Of a DNA stretch of 64,000 bases, positions 44,705-53,326 are shown piece by piece. Position 1 is the first letter of the stretch. The number at the start of each line of letters is the position of its first letter. Position numbers and translations under genes: made by a program. The notes under the pieces were generated by a model. The model was not told the DNA's origin. It saw only the letters and a program-made list of their open reading frames with translations, and did no database searches. The stretch comes from Gammaproteobacteria bacterium (GTDB lineage Bacteria; Pseudomonadota; Gammaproteobacteria; Xanthomonadales; SZUA-36): contig JAUIJU010000017.1 in assembly GCA_030431095.1 (NCBI GenBank), positions 1-64,000 of the forward strand, given 5' to 3'.

Positions 44705-46255
44705 CTATTCGGCGGGTTCCGGGTCCCCGTATTCCTCCGCCTTCTTCAGCCGTCCTGCCTTCAGGTCCGCCCAGTACTCGTCCAGTTCCCGTTTGACCAC
44801 CGGCAGCAGCAGGTACACCCCGAGCAGGTTGGGGAAGGCCATGGCGAAAATCATGGCGTCGGAGAATCCGATCACCGCGCCCAATTGCATGCTTGAGCCG
44901 AGGATCACGAACACCAGGAACAGCAGTTTGAACGTGATGTCCGCCGCCTTGCTTTCACCGAACAGGAAGGTCCAGGACTTCAGACCATAGTACGACCAGG
45001 AAATCATGGTGGAAAAGGCAAACAGCACCACCGCCAGGGTCAACACCCAGGGAAACCAGGAGATGGCCGATTCGAAGGCATTCGAGGTCAGCTGGACGCC
45101 GTCCACGGAGGGATCGAGCGAACCGGTGATGATGATGACCAGCGCGGTGATGGTGCACACCACGACGGTGTCCACGAAGGGTTCGTACAGCGCCACGAAG
45201 CCTTCCGTGACCGGGCGGTTGGTCTGCACGGCGCTGTGCGCGATGGCCGCCGAGCCCACGCCGGCCTCGTTGGAAAACGCCGCACGCTGAAAGCCGACGA
45301 TCAGCACGCCGACGAAGCCCCCGGCGACGCCTTCCGGGCTGAATGCGCCGGAAATGATGGCTGAGAAGGCCTCGGGCACGGCGGAGATGTTGGCGAAGAT
45401 GATGATCAATCCGGCGATCACGTAGACGATGCCCATGAACGGAACGATCTTGGATGTCACCCGGGCAATGCCGCGGATACCGCCGATGATCACCAGGCCG
45501 ACCAGGCTGGCGACCACCAGGCCGAACAGCCAGCCCTTGTCCGCCAGCCAGCTGGCTTCGCCGCCGGTCACGTTGACCAGCTGGGAGAAGCTCTGGTTGG
45601 CCTGGAACATGTTGCCCCCGCCAAAGGCGCCGCCGATGCAGAACACGGCGAACATCACCGCCAGCACCTTGCCGACCACGGCAAAACCGGGGCCCTTTTC
45701 TGCCAGGCCCTTGGCCAGGTAGTACATGGGGCCGCCCGATACGGTGCCATCGGGATTCTCGTTGCGGTATTTCACTCCCAGGGTGCACTCGGCGAACTTT
45801 GACGACATGCCCAGCAGACCGGCGAGAATCATCCAGAATGTCGCGCCCGGGCCACCGAGCGACACGGCCACGGCGACGCCCGCGATGTTGCCGAGCCCGA
45901 CAGTGCCCGAAAGGGCCGTCGACAGGGCCTGGAAGTGGGTGACCTCTCCGGCGGCGTTGGGGTCACTGTAGTCCCCCCGTACCAGCTGGAAACCGTGGCG
46001 GAATGCCCGGATGTTGATGAACTTGAAGTAGAACGTGAAGATGGTCGCGGCCAGCACCAGCCACACCAGGACGAAGGGAACATCAATCGAACCCAGTGGA
46101 ATGGTGGAGAAGATGATGCCGGTGACCCAGTCCGCCGCCGGCTGTACGGCCTGGTTGATCTTCTCGTCGAGGCTTTGCTGGGCCTGCGCGTTGGCGCTCA
46201 GCAGCAGGGGGGCAATCAGGAACGCCGCAAGGCGGGGAAGTCGAATTCTGTGCAT
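44705..46255 (-). CDS. AgcS family sodium:alanine/glycine symporter
   Basis: The 516-residue protein has about 10 membrane helices and an N-terminal signal-like extension (ending ANAQAQ-Q) longer than in many AgcS proteins. Signature segments are [28 protein letters not shown] (substrate and sodium site), [11 protein letters not shown] and [21 protein letters not shown]. It imports alanine or glycine with sodium at the inner membrane (known family role). It lies 78 bases downstream of the stress-protein gene on the same strand and may be co-transcribed with it. Confidence 0.93.
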   Translation of the reverse strand: MHRIRLPRLAAFLIAPLLLSANAQAQQSLDEKINQAVQPAADWVTGIIFSTIPLGSIDVPFVLVWLVLAATIFTFYFKFINIRAFRHGFQLVRGDYSDPNAAGEVTHFQALSTALSGTVGLGNIAGVAVAVSLGGPGATFWMILAGLLGMSSKFAECTLGVKYRNENPDGTVSGGPMYYLAKGLAEKGPGFAVVGKVLAVMFAVFCIGGAFGGGNMFQANQSFSQLVNVTGGEASWLADKGWLFGLVVASLVGLVIIGGIRGIARVTSKIVPFMGIVYVIAGLIIIFANISAVPEAFSAIISGAFSPEGVAGGFVGVLIVGFQRAAFSNEAGVGSAAIAHSAVQTNRPVTEGFVALYEPFVDTVVVCTITALVIIITGSLDPSVDGVQLTSNAFESAISWFPWVLTLAVVLFAFSTMISWSYYGLKSWTFLFGESKAADITFKLLFLVFVILGSSMQLGAVIGFSDAMIFAMAFPNLLGVYLLLPVVKRELDEYWADLKAGRLKKAEEYGDPEPAE

Positions 46256-46333
46256 GGTGTTGTTGACTCTCTTGTTGTGGGGGCTCGCGGTGCGGCGCCG
46301 GGCCGGAGGGGCCGGCGAATCGAGCGGTCGGCG

Positions 46334-46765
46334 TCAGGGCACCACGGTAACGGGCCGGTCCACCGTCTGCACCACCTGGCTCGCCACGCTGCCGAAAATC
46401 TGCGCCAGGCGGCTGACCCCTTTGCGCCCGATCACGATGCTGGTGACCTCGTGCTTACGCGCCAGGCGATTGAGTGTCTGCGCGACGTGGCCATGGGACA
46501 CCATGCCCTCGGCGGCGACACCGGCTTCCTGAAGCGCCGCCACCACCGGGCCGACCACCTGCTCCCGGGCGCGCTCGAGCTCTTCCTCGCGACGTTTGTG
46601 CCGCTGTTCGTTTTCTTCCGGCGTACTGAACGTAAACGGCGACCACTCGATGACGTGCGCAACCAGTACCTTGCCGTTGTTTTCCAGGGCGCGCTCGGTC
46701 ACGTATTCCACCGCGCGCGAACTGCAGTTGCTGCCATCGACGCCCACCAGGTAAACCGTTTCCAT
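46334..46765 (-). CDS. Universal stress protein (UspA family)
   Basis: ATG 46765 is chosen because a strong GAGGAA lies eight bases upstream; ten further upstream codons lack one. The 143-residue protein begins METVYLVGVDGSNCSSRAVEY and ends with the ATP-binding pattern IGRKGVSRLAQIFGSVASQVVQ (G-2x-G-8x-GS), then VDRPVTVVP. Such single-domain proteins respond to starvation or stress. It is expressed in the same direction as agcS. Nucleotide binding is likely; the trigger is unknown. Confidence 0.92.
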   Translation of the reverse strand: METVYLVGVDGSNCSSRAVEYVTERALENNGKVLVAHVIEWSPFTFSTPEENEQRHKRREEELERAREQVVGPVVAALQEAGVAAEGMVSHGHVAQTLNRLARKHEVTSIVIGRKGVSRLAQIFGSVASQVVQTVDRPVTVVP

Positions 46766-46900
46766 CGGGAATTTCCTCGTGAAATTTTGCGGCATAGTCT
46801 AGCGGAATCGTCGCGACCGGGGGCTGGACGTCGTAAAGCGGGCCGAAAACCGCCTGCAGCGCGCCTCGCAGGGACCTTTGGCACAGCAAAACCGGGCGAG

Positions 46901-46912
46901 ATTTGCTAAACT
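46901..46912 (+). promoter_or_regulatory. Extended -10 promoter before the outer-membrane barrel gene
   Basis: TGCTAAACT (46904-46912) has a TG extension and a TAAACT hexamer. A TTGGCA at 46878-46883 is too far away (23 bases) to be a normal -35. It lies 68 bases before the ATG at 46980. Confidence 0.4.
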
Positions 46913-46979
46913 GAGCCTGGAACCTTACGCCCGCACCGGCGTCACAGGTTCCGAGTGGAGAACAGACCTGAAAGGGCGC

Positions 46980-48140
46980 ATGAGCAAGCAGCTTCGCAAA
47001 CCGACATGGATGCGAGCCGGTGGTGTTTTCACCGCCGCCGTTTTGCCGTGCCTGGCATTCCTGTTGCTCTCCGCGCCGGCGATCGCCCAGGAACCGGCCG
47101 TCGCCCAACCCCGCGCGCTCGAACCGGGCGTGGCGTTCTCCCCGTTTTCCCTGGCCAGTGACCGCACCCTGGAGCCCGATTCGGACAACCCGTCCGCGGT
47201 CCGCCTGCAACTCGATCAACCCCTGACACTGGAACAGATCGGGCAGGCCATCCTGGGCCAGGGACGCTCGAATCGGACCATGGGAACCGCCCTGAACTAC
47301 CGCCTCGACGACAGCCTGAGCCTCAGCGGCGGCATGGCCATCGGCCAGCAATCCGGCGATTTTCTCGCCCTCGGCAGCATTCATTGCCAGAACGGCGTGC
47401 TGGACGCGGTCTCGTACCGCGCCTCCGACTGTTTCTTCGTGGACGACGCGTCCGGCGCCACCGCCCGCAGCGTGATGCTGGGCGCCAGCTACGACCTGGG
47501 CGCACGGGCCAGCGCCCGCATGAACCTGTTCCGCGAGACGACCCGTTTCAACCAGGTGTTTCGCCCGGGCATCGATTCGGCAGGCGCCGCCAGCCTGCTC
47601 GATCCGCTGGGCGACGGCTACCTGCCCGGCGCCGCGCTTCGCGGTGGGCTGGACCCCGTGCTGGCCGGTTACCAGGCCGGGGAAAGCGAACGCACCGGCG
47701 TGGACCTCGAATTCCAGGTGGGTTTTTCCACTGACCAGGCCGGCGACCTGGTGCTGGGACTGCAACTCACACGGGTGCTCGACAGCGGCACCGAGGGCGT
47801 GTTCTATGCCACGCCGGGCGGGCACAACTGGACCATCGCGCGGCCCTATGACTCCGCTCGCCTGAGCCTGGACTGGAACCGGGGTGCGTTCAGCGGTGGT
47901 CTCGACAGTTACTACCGATCACCGGTCAGCTTCCTGGACCGCGACCCCCTGGACAGCCAGGCCACTTTCGACGTTCACTTCACCTGGCGCGCACCCTGGA
48001 ACGCCAGCCTGAGCGTGGGCGCCAGCAACGTGCTCGGCGCCGGGGCCGGTGACGCACCGGCCGTGGAGAACAACCTGGCCGACCCGTTCGAATCCATCTA
48101 CGGCCGCATTCCCTACGTGCGGTACAAGCAAGACCTCTGA
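46980..48140 (+). CDS. Outer-membrane beta-barrel protein, TonB-receptor-like C-terminus
   Basis: ATG 46980 follows AAAGGG and gives 386 residues with a signal peptide (ending PAIAQ-E); ATG at residue 11 is an alternative. The mature protein is a series of amphipathic strands (YRLDDSLSLSGGMAIG, VMLGASYDLGARASARM, and so on). It ends ASNVLGAGAGD...GRIPYVRYKQDL, like the C-terminal strands of TonB-dependent receptors, but there is no plug domain and it is far shorter. Two Cys (CQNGVLDAVSYRASDC) may form a disulfide loop. It precedes a sulfotransferase gene by 95 bases. Family and substrate unknown. Confidence 0.6.
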   Translation: MSKQLRKPTWMRAGGVFTAAVLPCLAFLLLSAPAIAQEPAVAQPRALEPGVAFSPFSLASDRTLEPDSDNPSAVRLQLDQPLTLEQIGQAILGQGRSNRTMGTALNYRLDDSLSLSGGMAIGQQSGDFLALGSIHCQNGVLDAVSYRASDCFFVDDASGATARSVMLGASYDLGARASARMNLFRETTRFNQVFRPGIDSAGAASLLDPLGDGYLPGAALRGGLDPVLAGYQAGESERTGVDLEFQVGFSTDQAGDLVLGLQLTRVLDSGTEGVFYATPGGHNWTIARPYDSARLSLDWNRGAFSGGLDSYYRSPVSFLDRDPLDSQATFDVHFTWRAPWNASLSVGASNVLGAGAGDAPAVENNLADPFESIYGRIPYVRYKQDL

Positions 48141-48235
48141 GCCCGGCGGCTCAGCGATTCCATGTCGGCAAGAATGCGAGCACCGTCCCGACGGACGCGC
48201 CCCGGCCGTGTTTCCGGCCCGACGCCCACGACACC

Positions 48236-49870
48236 ATGCTGAACACACGAAACGAGAAACACGGCGGGCAACTGGCCGATGCCGAGAAAGCGCTGGTGCG
48301 AGGCGACTTCGTGACCTGCGCGGGCCTGGCGGACGAGGTGCTGGTCCGGGATACGGTCAACTTACCGGCCCACCTGCTGCGCGGTGTAGCGAGTAACCAG
48401 CTGGGCCAGCTCGACCGCGCGATCACCGACCTGCTGTTCGTGCTGGAGCGCCAGCCGCAAAATCGTCTGGCCGGCTTTCACCTGGGCCAGGCCCTGCGCA
48501 AGAACGGGCAGTTCGATCCGGCCCTGGCGCGCCTGAAACCGGCCCTGGACGATCCAGCCCTGCGTCCGCACGCCCTGTTCGAAACAGCGCGCTGCCTGCG
48601 CGGGCTGGGCCGTTTCAACAAGGCGATCGATCACTATCAACGATTGCTCGCCGAGGTACCCGACCATGCGGATGCGGCCGCCAACCTGGCGGTGCTGCTG
48701 GAAAAGACCAGCCGCCTTGAGGACGCCCTGAACTGGGCTGAACGCGCCACCGTCCTGGCGCCGGGCAACACCGTGGCGCAGCTGACCCGCGCGCGGGTGC
48801 AGAGACGCCTGGGTCGCTTCGAGGAAGCCGCACGGGGGTTCGAGTCCCTGCTATCACTCAATCTGCCACCGATGAGCCGGGTCATCGCCTGCAACCAGCT
48901 GGCGCAGTGCCTGGACCGACTGGGCCGTCATGACGAGGCCTTCGCCCGGTTCACCGAGGCCAATCAGTTGCAGCAGGCCAGCGACCCAGAGGCCGGCGTG
49001 GACGACCACGCCAGCTATGGGATCGAAGTGGCGAACTTCCTGGCGGGATGGTTACGCGATCACCCCGTGACGGAATGGTCGTCCACGCCTCCCGACGACC
49101 GCGACCCGCCGGTGTTCCTGCTGGGTTTCCCACGTTCGGGCACCACCCTCCTCGACCAGGTTCTGTCCGCCCATCCCCGCATCGAGGTGATCGAGGAGCA
49201 GGAACTTCTGCTCGAGGTTCGCCGAAAATGGATCTCCCCGGAGCATTTCGAGCGCCTGCAGGACATGAACGAGGACGAGGTTCGCGAGGCGCGCCGACTG
49301 TACCGCAGCGCCCTGGCCGCAGCCCGCAGAAATCCGGACGCCACGACGGTGGTGGACAAGCTGCCGCTCAATTCGATGTACCTGCAGCTGATTCACCGGC
49401 TGTTTCCCGAGGCGCGCATCCTGTTCGCCCTGCGCGACCCGCGCGACGTGTGCCTGAGCTGTTTTTTCCAGACGTTCACGCTGGTCGGTGCCATGCCCTA
49501 TTTCCTGGAACTCGACAGCACGGCCCGTTACTACGACGCGGTGATGCGCCTGGCCACCGAGGCCCGGGAGGCCCTGCCGCTGGTCGCAACCACCGTGCGC
49601 TACGAGCGACTCGTCAGCGACTTCGAGGGCGAGGCGAGGCGCCTGATCGACTTTCTCGGCCTTCCCTGGCGTGGCGAAGTGCTGGACTACCGCAGCCGGC
49701 AGCCGAAGCGTGACATCAACACGCCCAGCTACCAGCAGGTCAGTGAACCCCTGTACCGGCGCTCGGTGGGTCGCTGGGCGAACTACGCTGGCCCGCTGAG
49801 CAGTGTGAACGACTGGCTCGAGCCCTGGGTCGAGCGCCTGGGCTACGCCGGGTCCGACTCCCTGACCTGA
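48236..49870 (+). CDS. TPR-containing sulfotransferase family protein
   Basis: The 544-residue product has TPR-like repeats over about residues 12-245. The sulfotransferase domain (about 290-525) has the 5'-phosphosulfate loop FLLGFPRSGTTLLDQ (297-305) and a 3'-phosphate segment ALRDPRDVCLSCFFQ. It would transfer sulfate from PAPS to a protein or glycan. No signal peptide is visible, so it is cytosolic. It follows the outer-membrane barrel gene, and such pairs recur in marine gammaproteobacteria (family knowledge). The acceptor is unknown. The start has no good ribosome-binding site, so a nearby start is possible. Confidence 0.88.
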   Translation: MLNTRNEKHGGQLADAEKALVRGDFVTCAGLADEVLVRDTVNLPAHLLRGVASNQLGQLDRAITDLLFVLERQPQNRLAGFHLGQALRKNGQFDPALARLKPALDDPALRPHALFETARCLRGLGRFNKAIDHYQRLLAEVPDHADAAANLAVLLEKTSRLEDALNWAERATVLAPGNTVAQLTRARVQRRLGRFEEAARGFESLLSLNLPPMSRVIACNQLAQCLDRLGRHDEAFARFTEANQLQQASDPEAGVDDHASYGIEVANFLAGWLRDHPVTEWSSTPPDDRDPPVFLLGFPRSGTTLLDQVLSAHPRIEVIEEQELLLEVRRKWISPEHFERLQDMNEDEVREARRLYRSALAAARRNPDATTVVDKLPLNSMYLQLIHRLFPEARILFALRDPRDVCLSCFFQTFTLVGAMPYFLELDSTARYYDAVMRLATEAREALPLVATTVRYERLVSDFEGEARRLIDFLGLPWRGEVLDYRSRQPKRDINTPSYQQVSEPLYRRSVGRWANYAGPLSSVNDWLEPWVERLGYAGSDSLT

Positions 49871-49894
49871 ACGGTTCGCCTTATGCAGCGCCCG

Positions 49895-49903
49895 TGAGAT
49901 AAT
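49895..49903 (+). promoter_or_regulatory. Extended -10 promoter before the small secreted protein gene
   Basis: TGAGATAAT (49895-49903) combines a TG extension with GATAAT. A weak TTCGCC (49875-49880) lies 17 bases upstream. The leader to ATG 49964 would be about 54 bases. Confidence 0.45.
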
Positions 49904-49963
49904 GTCTGGATGTATTCACCCACGCCGGTCGTCACCGGCCCTTGAACGAACACGAACAGATTT

Positions 49964-50449
49964 ATGATCAAACTCCGTTTTCTCCTGGCCCTGGCGGCCC
50001 TGATCGCCTCGGGCGCCGCGCTGGCGCAGCAAGGCTTCTCTTCCATCGAAGAACGCATGACCGGCAAGGAATTCACCGACACGGGGCTGGACAAACTCAG
50101 CAACGAGGAACTCGTGGCGCTCAATGAGTGGCTGCGCTCACATTCCGTGGCCACGCTGGACAACGTGAACGAGGATTACTCCGACACCCGCGGCTTCGAA
50201 AACCAGGCCATGGCCGGGCTGGATGACAGCGACGTGGTTTCGACCATCAAGGGAACGTTCAGCGGCTGGACCGGCGACACGTTGTTCGAACTGGAAAACG
50301 GCATGGTATGGAAGCAGGTGGAAACCGGCACCTTTTACATTCCGCCGACCGACACCGCCGTGGCCATCATCGACAAGGGGCTGTTCAGTGCATGGCGCCT
50401 GAAGGTACAGGGCTACAACAAGACGGTGCGCGTGGAGCGGGTGGAGTAG
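49964..50449 (+). CDS. Small secreted protein of unknown function
   Basis: ATG 49964 opens a clear signal peptide (MIKLRFLLALAALIASGAALAQ). The mature part reads SIEERMTGKEFTDTGLDKLSNEELVALNEWLR, then a beta-rich region with GWTGDTLFELENGMVWKQVETGTFYIPP. I have the impression that similar proteins occur in Xanthomonadales, without an assigned function. The LSxEELxxLNxWL segment resembles a small helical motif. It is probably a monocistronic gene: it has its own promoter-like box and the next gene is on the other strand. No catalytic residues are recognisable. Confidence 0.75.
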   Translation: MIKLRFLLALAALIASGAALAQQGFSSIEERMTGKEFTDTGLDKLSNEELVALNEWLRSHSVATLDNVNEDYSDTRGFENQAMAGLDDSDVVSTIKGTFSGWTGDTLFELENGMVWKQVETGTFYIPPTDTAVAIIDKGLFSAWRLKVQGYNKTVRVERVE

Positions 50450-50466
50450 CCGTCAGTTTTCGGCAA

Positions 50467-50799
50467 TCAAAGGTTTTTCAGCTCCCGACGCGCGCGGAAC
50501 AGCAACCCCCTCACGACGACATAGGCCACCGCGCCCACCGCGACCAGTGCGACCGGTCCGGCGGAAGGGGTGATGTCCATGTCGGATGCCTCGTAGAAAT
50601 ACCAGCCGGCAGCGGCCAGCAACAGGGTGATCGCGGCGTAACTGAACATCTTCAGTCGATAAATCCTGTCCCGCAGTCGACGACGGTGGAACTCCTCGAT
50701 CTGCTCGTCGGAAACCTCACCACGTTCGACTCCGCAGTTGGGGCACAGCGGCGCCTTGCTGGACATGGGCTTGCGGCAATTGGGGCATTTCACGATCAC
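50467..50799 (-). CDS. Zinc-ribbon membrane protein
   Basis: The 110-residue protein has an N-terminal zinc ribbon (Cys 5, 8, 19, 22, in CPNCRKPMSSKAPLCPNC). A short charged helix follows, then two membrane segments (about 50-66 and 78-98) and a basic C-terminus. Its partner and function are unknown. It is transcribed away from the neighbouring two-component genes only in the sense of spacing (79 bases after the kinase stop, same strand), so co-expression with the kinase is possible. Confidence 0.7.
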   Translation of the reverse strand: MIVKCPNCRKPMSSKAPLCPNCGVERGEVSDEQIEEFHRRRLRDRIYRLKMFSYAAITLLLAAAGWYFYEASDMDITPSAGPVALVAVGAVAYVVVRGLLFRARRELKNL

Positions 50800-50878
50800 G
50801 GGGACGCTCCGGGGCGAAAAGCCGCAAAAATACCACGCCCGGGGGCGGCTTTCAGCCCGACAGGACGACGGTTCGGTC

Positions 50879-52165
50879 TCACGCCTGGCCCTGCCCGAAA
50901 AACACCAGCGTGGCGCTCAGACCGCCGGATTCACGGTTCTCAAACTCCATGCGCCAGCCGTAGAGGTCACACAGCCGCTTGACGATGGCCAGGCCGAGGC
51001 CGGAGCCTTTGCCCTGAACCCCCTCCCCGCGATAGTGCCGCTCCATGATGTGCGTGAGTTCTTCTTCGGGAATGCCCGGCCCGGTGTCCTCCACCGTGAG
51101 GCGGCCGGCGCCGATGCGCACCACGACCTCACCTTCGGACGTGTAGCGAACCCCGTTACTGACCAGGTTGCCGATGGTCACCGCCAGCACCGATTCCGGC
51201 GCGATGACACTGACCCGCTCCTCGACCTCCAGGCGCAGATCCACCGGGCGGTTTTCCATCAGGGGACGGTGCAGATCCATCACGTCGCCCGCGACGTCGG
51301 CCACGTTGTGCGACTGGCTGTCTTCGTCGGTGCCACGTTCGGCGCGCACCAGGTGCAGCAGCGCGGTGGTGATGTCCGTGGACTGGCGCGCGGCGCGGGC
51401 GATGCGCAGCAGTCGATTGCGTGAACGTGGCGGCAGGTCCTCCTGGGCCAGCAGCAACTCGGTGGCCCCCGAGATCACCGCCAGCGGCGTGCGCAGCTCG
51501 TGACTGACGTCGGCGTTGAATTCGCGGTCCCGCTCGACCATCTGGACCATGCGTTCGGCGTAGGAATCCAGCGCGGCCGCCAACTGGCCAACCTCGTCGT
51601 CTTCGAAGCCCTCCGCCAGTTGCGGCACACCCGTCATCCGGTCCGCTTCTTCCAGCTGGTCGGCCAGTTCGGTCACCGGTTTCATGACGCGCGTGGAAGA
51701 CCACAGGCCAATGGCCAGCGACAGCAACGAGAACAACACCACCACGCCCACCAGGTACAGCACCAGCTGCCGGGTCAGGCGGCGGTTCTCGGACACGTCG
51801 TAGATCAGGAACGCCCACAGGTCGTCGTCCTTGCGGACCGCGGCCTTGAAGTCCACGCCGCCGATGGCCACGTCGTGCACGCCGGTTTCCAGCGCCCGCA
51901 CCTGCGCGGACACGCTGCGATTGGGATCACCCGGACGGGTCACGTAACCCTGGATGCGGGTGTAGAAGGGCTCGACCACCGAGGGGTCTTCGCGCAACTG
52001 GGTGACGTAGGTGTCGAGTTCCTCCGCCAGGGTGGCGCCGATCAGCTGATCCTCGAGATAGCTCTGCAGGGACAGGACGCTGACCGCGAACAGGCCGCTG
52101 AGCACGGTGCCCAGCAGCAGAAAGGAAAGAATGATGCGGCTGCGAAGCCTACGTCGAAACCGCAT
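50879..52165 (-). CDS. Sensor histidine kinase (HAMP type)
   Basis: ATG 52165 is preferred over one ten codons upstream because GGAG lies just before it; it overlaps the regulator stop by 17 bases. The 428-residue protein has an N-terminal helix (11-32), a periplasmic sensor (about 33-132), a second helix (134-155), a HAMP linker, the H-box FNADVSHELRTPLAV (His 222), an N-box (GNLVSNGVRYT) and G-boxes (DTGPGIPEE, GKGSGLGLAIVKRL). It should phosphorylate the adjacent OmpR-type regulator. The sensor has no motif I recognise, so the signal is unknown. Confidence 0.92.
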   Translation of the reverse strand: MRFRRRLRSRIILSFLLLGTVLSGLFAVSVLSLQSYLEDQLIGATLAEELDTYVTQLREDPSVVEPFYTRIQGYVTRPGDPNRSVSAQVRALETGVHDVAIGGVDFKAAVRKDDDLWAFLIYDVSENRRLTRQLVLYLVGVVVLFSLLSLAIGLWSSTRVMKPVTELADQLEEADRMTGVPQLAEGFEDDEVGQLAAALDSYAERMVQMVERDREFNADVSHELRTPLAVISGATELLLAQEDLPPRSRNRLLRIARAARQSTDITTALLHLVRAERGTDEDSQSHNVADVAGDVMDLHRPLMENRPVDLRLEVEERVSVIAPESVLAVTIGNLVSNGVRYTSEGEVVVRIGAGRLTVEDTGPGIPEEELTHIMERHYRGEGVQGKGSGLGLAIVKRLCDLYGWRMEFENRESGGLSATLVFFGQGQA

Positions 52166-52835
52166 CTGACTCCATGATCCGGTACCCGATACCATGCCGG
52201 GTCTGGATCATCTTGCTGCCAAACGGCTTGTCCAGCTGCGAGCGCAGCGAGTGGATGTGCACACGCAGGCTATCGCTGTCCGGCATTTCTTCTCCCCAGA
52301 CCTCTTTTTCCAGTTCGGCCCGGGTGACGACGCTGGGCGAGGACTCCATCAGGCATCGCAGCAGCTTCAGGCCGATGGGGTTGAGTTCGATTTCCCGCCC
52401 CGCGCGGTGCACGGTCAGCGTGTCCTGGTCGAACTTGAGGTCACCGACCTGCAGCATGCGCCGTGAGCGGGGCCGGCCGCGGCGCGACAGCACGTCAAGG
52501 CGGGCCTCCACCTCCTGCAGCGCGAATGGCTTGACCAGGTAGTCATCGGCGCCGGTGTCGAAGCCCGCCAGCTTGTCTTCGAGCCGATCCCGCGCAGTGA
52601 GCATCAGCACCGGGGTGTCCTTGCCCGCCTCCTCGCGCAGCTTCCGGCAGACGTCCAGCCCATCCATGCCCGGCAATTGCAGGTCCAGGACGATGGCATC
52701 GAATTCGTTGACCACCGCCAGGTGCAGTCCGGTCACACCGTCACCGGCAAAATCCACCGTGTGACCCTTTTCCTCCAGGAAATCGCCGATGTTGGCGGCG
52801 ATGTCGGGATTGTCTTCAATAATCAATACATGCAT
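52149..52835 (-). CDS. OmpR-family response regulator
   Basis: ATG 52835 starts the canonical MHVLIIEDNPDIAAN; TTG 52877, inside the tandem repeat, is rejected. The 228-residue protein has a receiver domain with Asp 51 (IVLDLQLPGMDG), conserved Thr and Lys (MLTARD, LVKPFAL), and a C-terminal winged helix (about 128-222) with the SDSLRVHIHSLRSQLDK recognition region. It would be phosphorylated by the downstream kinase. The 17-base overlap with the kinase gene suggests translational coupling. The ribosome-binding site is weak and sits at the edge of repeat copy 1. Confidence 0.93.
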   Translation of the reverse strand: MHVLIIEDNPDIAANIGDFLEEKGHTVDFAGDGVTGLHLAVVNEFDAIVLDLQLPGMDGLDVCRKLREEAGKDTPVLMLTARDRLEDKLAGFDTGADDYLVKPFALQEVEARLDVLSRRGRPRSRRMLQVGDLKFDQDTLTVHRAGREIELNPIGLKLLRCLMESSPSVVTRAELEKEVWGEEMPDSDSLRVHIHSLRSQLDKPFGSKMIQTRHGIGYRIMESDAVST

Positions 52836-52839
52836 CGAA

Positions 52840-53129
52840 AGAGTCTCGCTTGCCTTCTTTGCCGGCCATGTCGGCAAAACCGTCTGCGCTCAACAGCTGT
52901 TACGTTCCGCCTCTGGCTCCAGTGCTTCGCACTTGCGCCAACCGGCGTCAAAATTAGAGTCTCGCTTGCCTTCTTTGCCGGCCATGTCGGCAAAACCGTC
53001 TGCGCTCAACAACTGTTACGTTCCGCCTCTGGCTCCAGTGCTTCGCACTTGCGCCAACCGGCGTCAAAATCAGAGTCTCGCTTGCCTTCTTTGCCGGCCA
53101 TGTCTTTGCCGGCCATGTCGGCAAAACCG
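52840..53129. repeat. 116-bp tandem repeat, two full copies and a partial third
   Basis: Copy 1 is 52840-52955, copy 2 is 52956-53071 and a third begins at 53072. Copies 1 and 2 differ at only two positions (one in the AACAGCTG/AACAACTG region, one at the last base). The third keeps 33 bases, then a 15-base unit TTTGCCGGCCATGTC is doubled (53090-53104, 53105-53119) before it diverges after 53129. Each copy holds the dyads TTTGCCG-GCCATGT-CGGCAAA and AGTGC-TTC-GCACT. It ends four bases before the response-regulator ATG, so it forms that gene's leader/promoter region. Period 116 is not a multiple of three and there are no spacers: neither coding nor CRISPR. Confidence 0.95.
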
Positions 53130-53142
53130 GCTGGGACGCGGG

Positions 53143-53183
53143 CAAAAGAAAAGGCCCAAGCAGATTCTCACCTCGCTTGGGCC
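53143..53183 (-). terminator. Rho-independent terminator for pilT-pilU
   Basis: On the minus strand GGCCCAAGC (53183-53175), a 13-base loop, GCTTGGGCC (53161-53153), then TTTTCTTTT (53152-53144). This is a strong stem plus U-tract 140 bases after the pilU stop, in the right direction. Confidence 0.8.
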
Positions 53184-53326
53184 CCTGTACTGCCCCGTGG
53201 TTGCCGTTCTCGCGACGTGCGCCGCAATGGGCCGCCGGAGTGAGGGCGACCTGCTCGTGCAGTCTAAGGCCCGTTCCGTTAAGCGCCGGTTAACGTCGGC
53301 CGGGAATTCCGTTAACCGCGGCCGGC
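53184..53326. other. Spacer between pilU and the terminator
   Basis: These 143 bases show no gene or clear motif. TTAAGC and GTTAAC-like strings (53278-53330) are A/T-richer than surroundings but do not form an obvious promoter. Confidence 0.4.

Noticed and set aside
52836-52877. TTG start for the response regulator inside the tandem repeat
   Set aside because: It adds 14 residues not typical of OmpR proteins; ATG 52835 starts the conserved receiver sequence.
52840-53129. CRISPR array or integron attC sites in the 116-bp repeat
   Set aside because: The unit is long and contiguous with no unique spacers, and the RYYYAAC/GTTRRRY attC core is not properly present.
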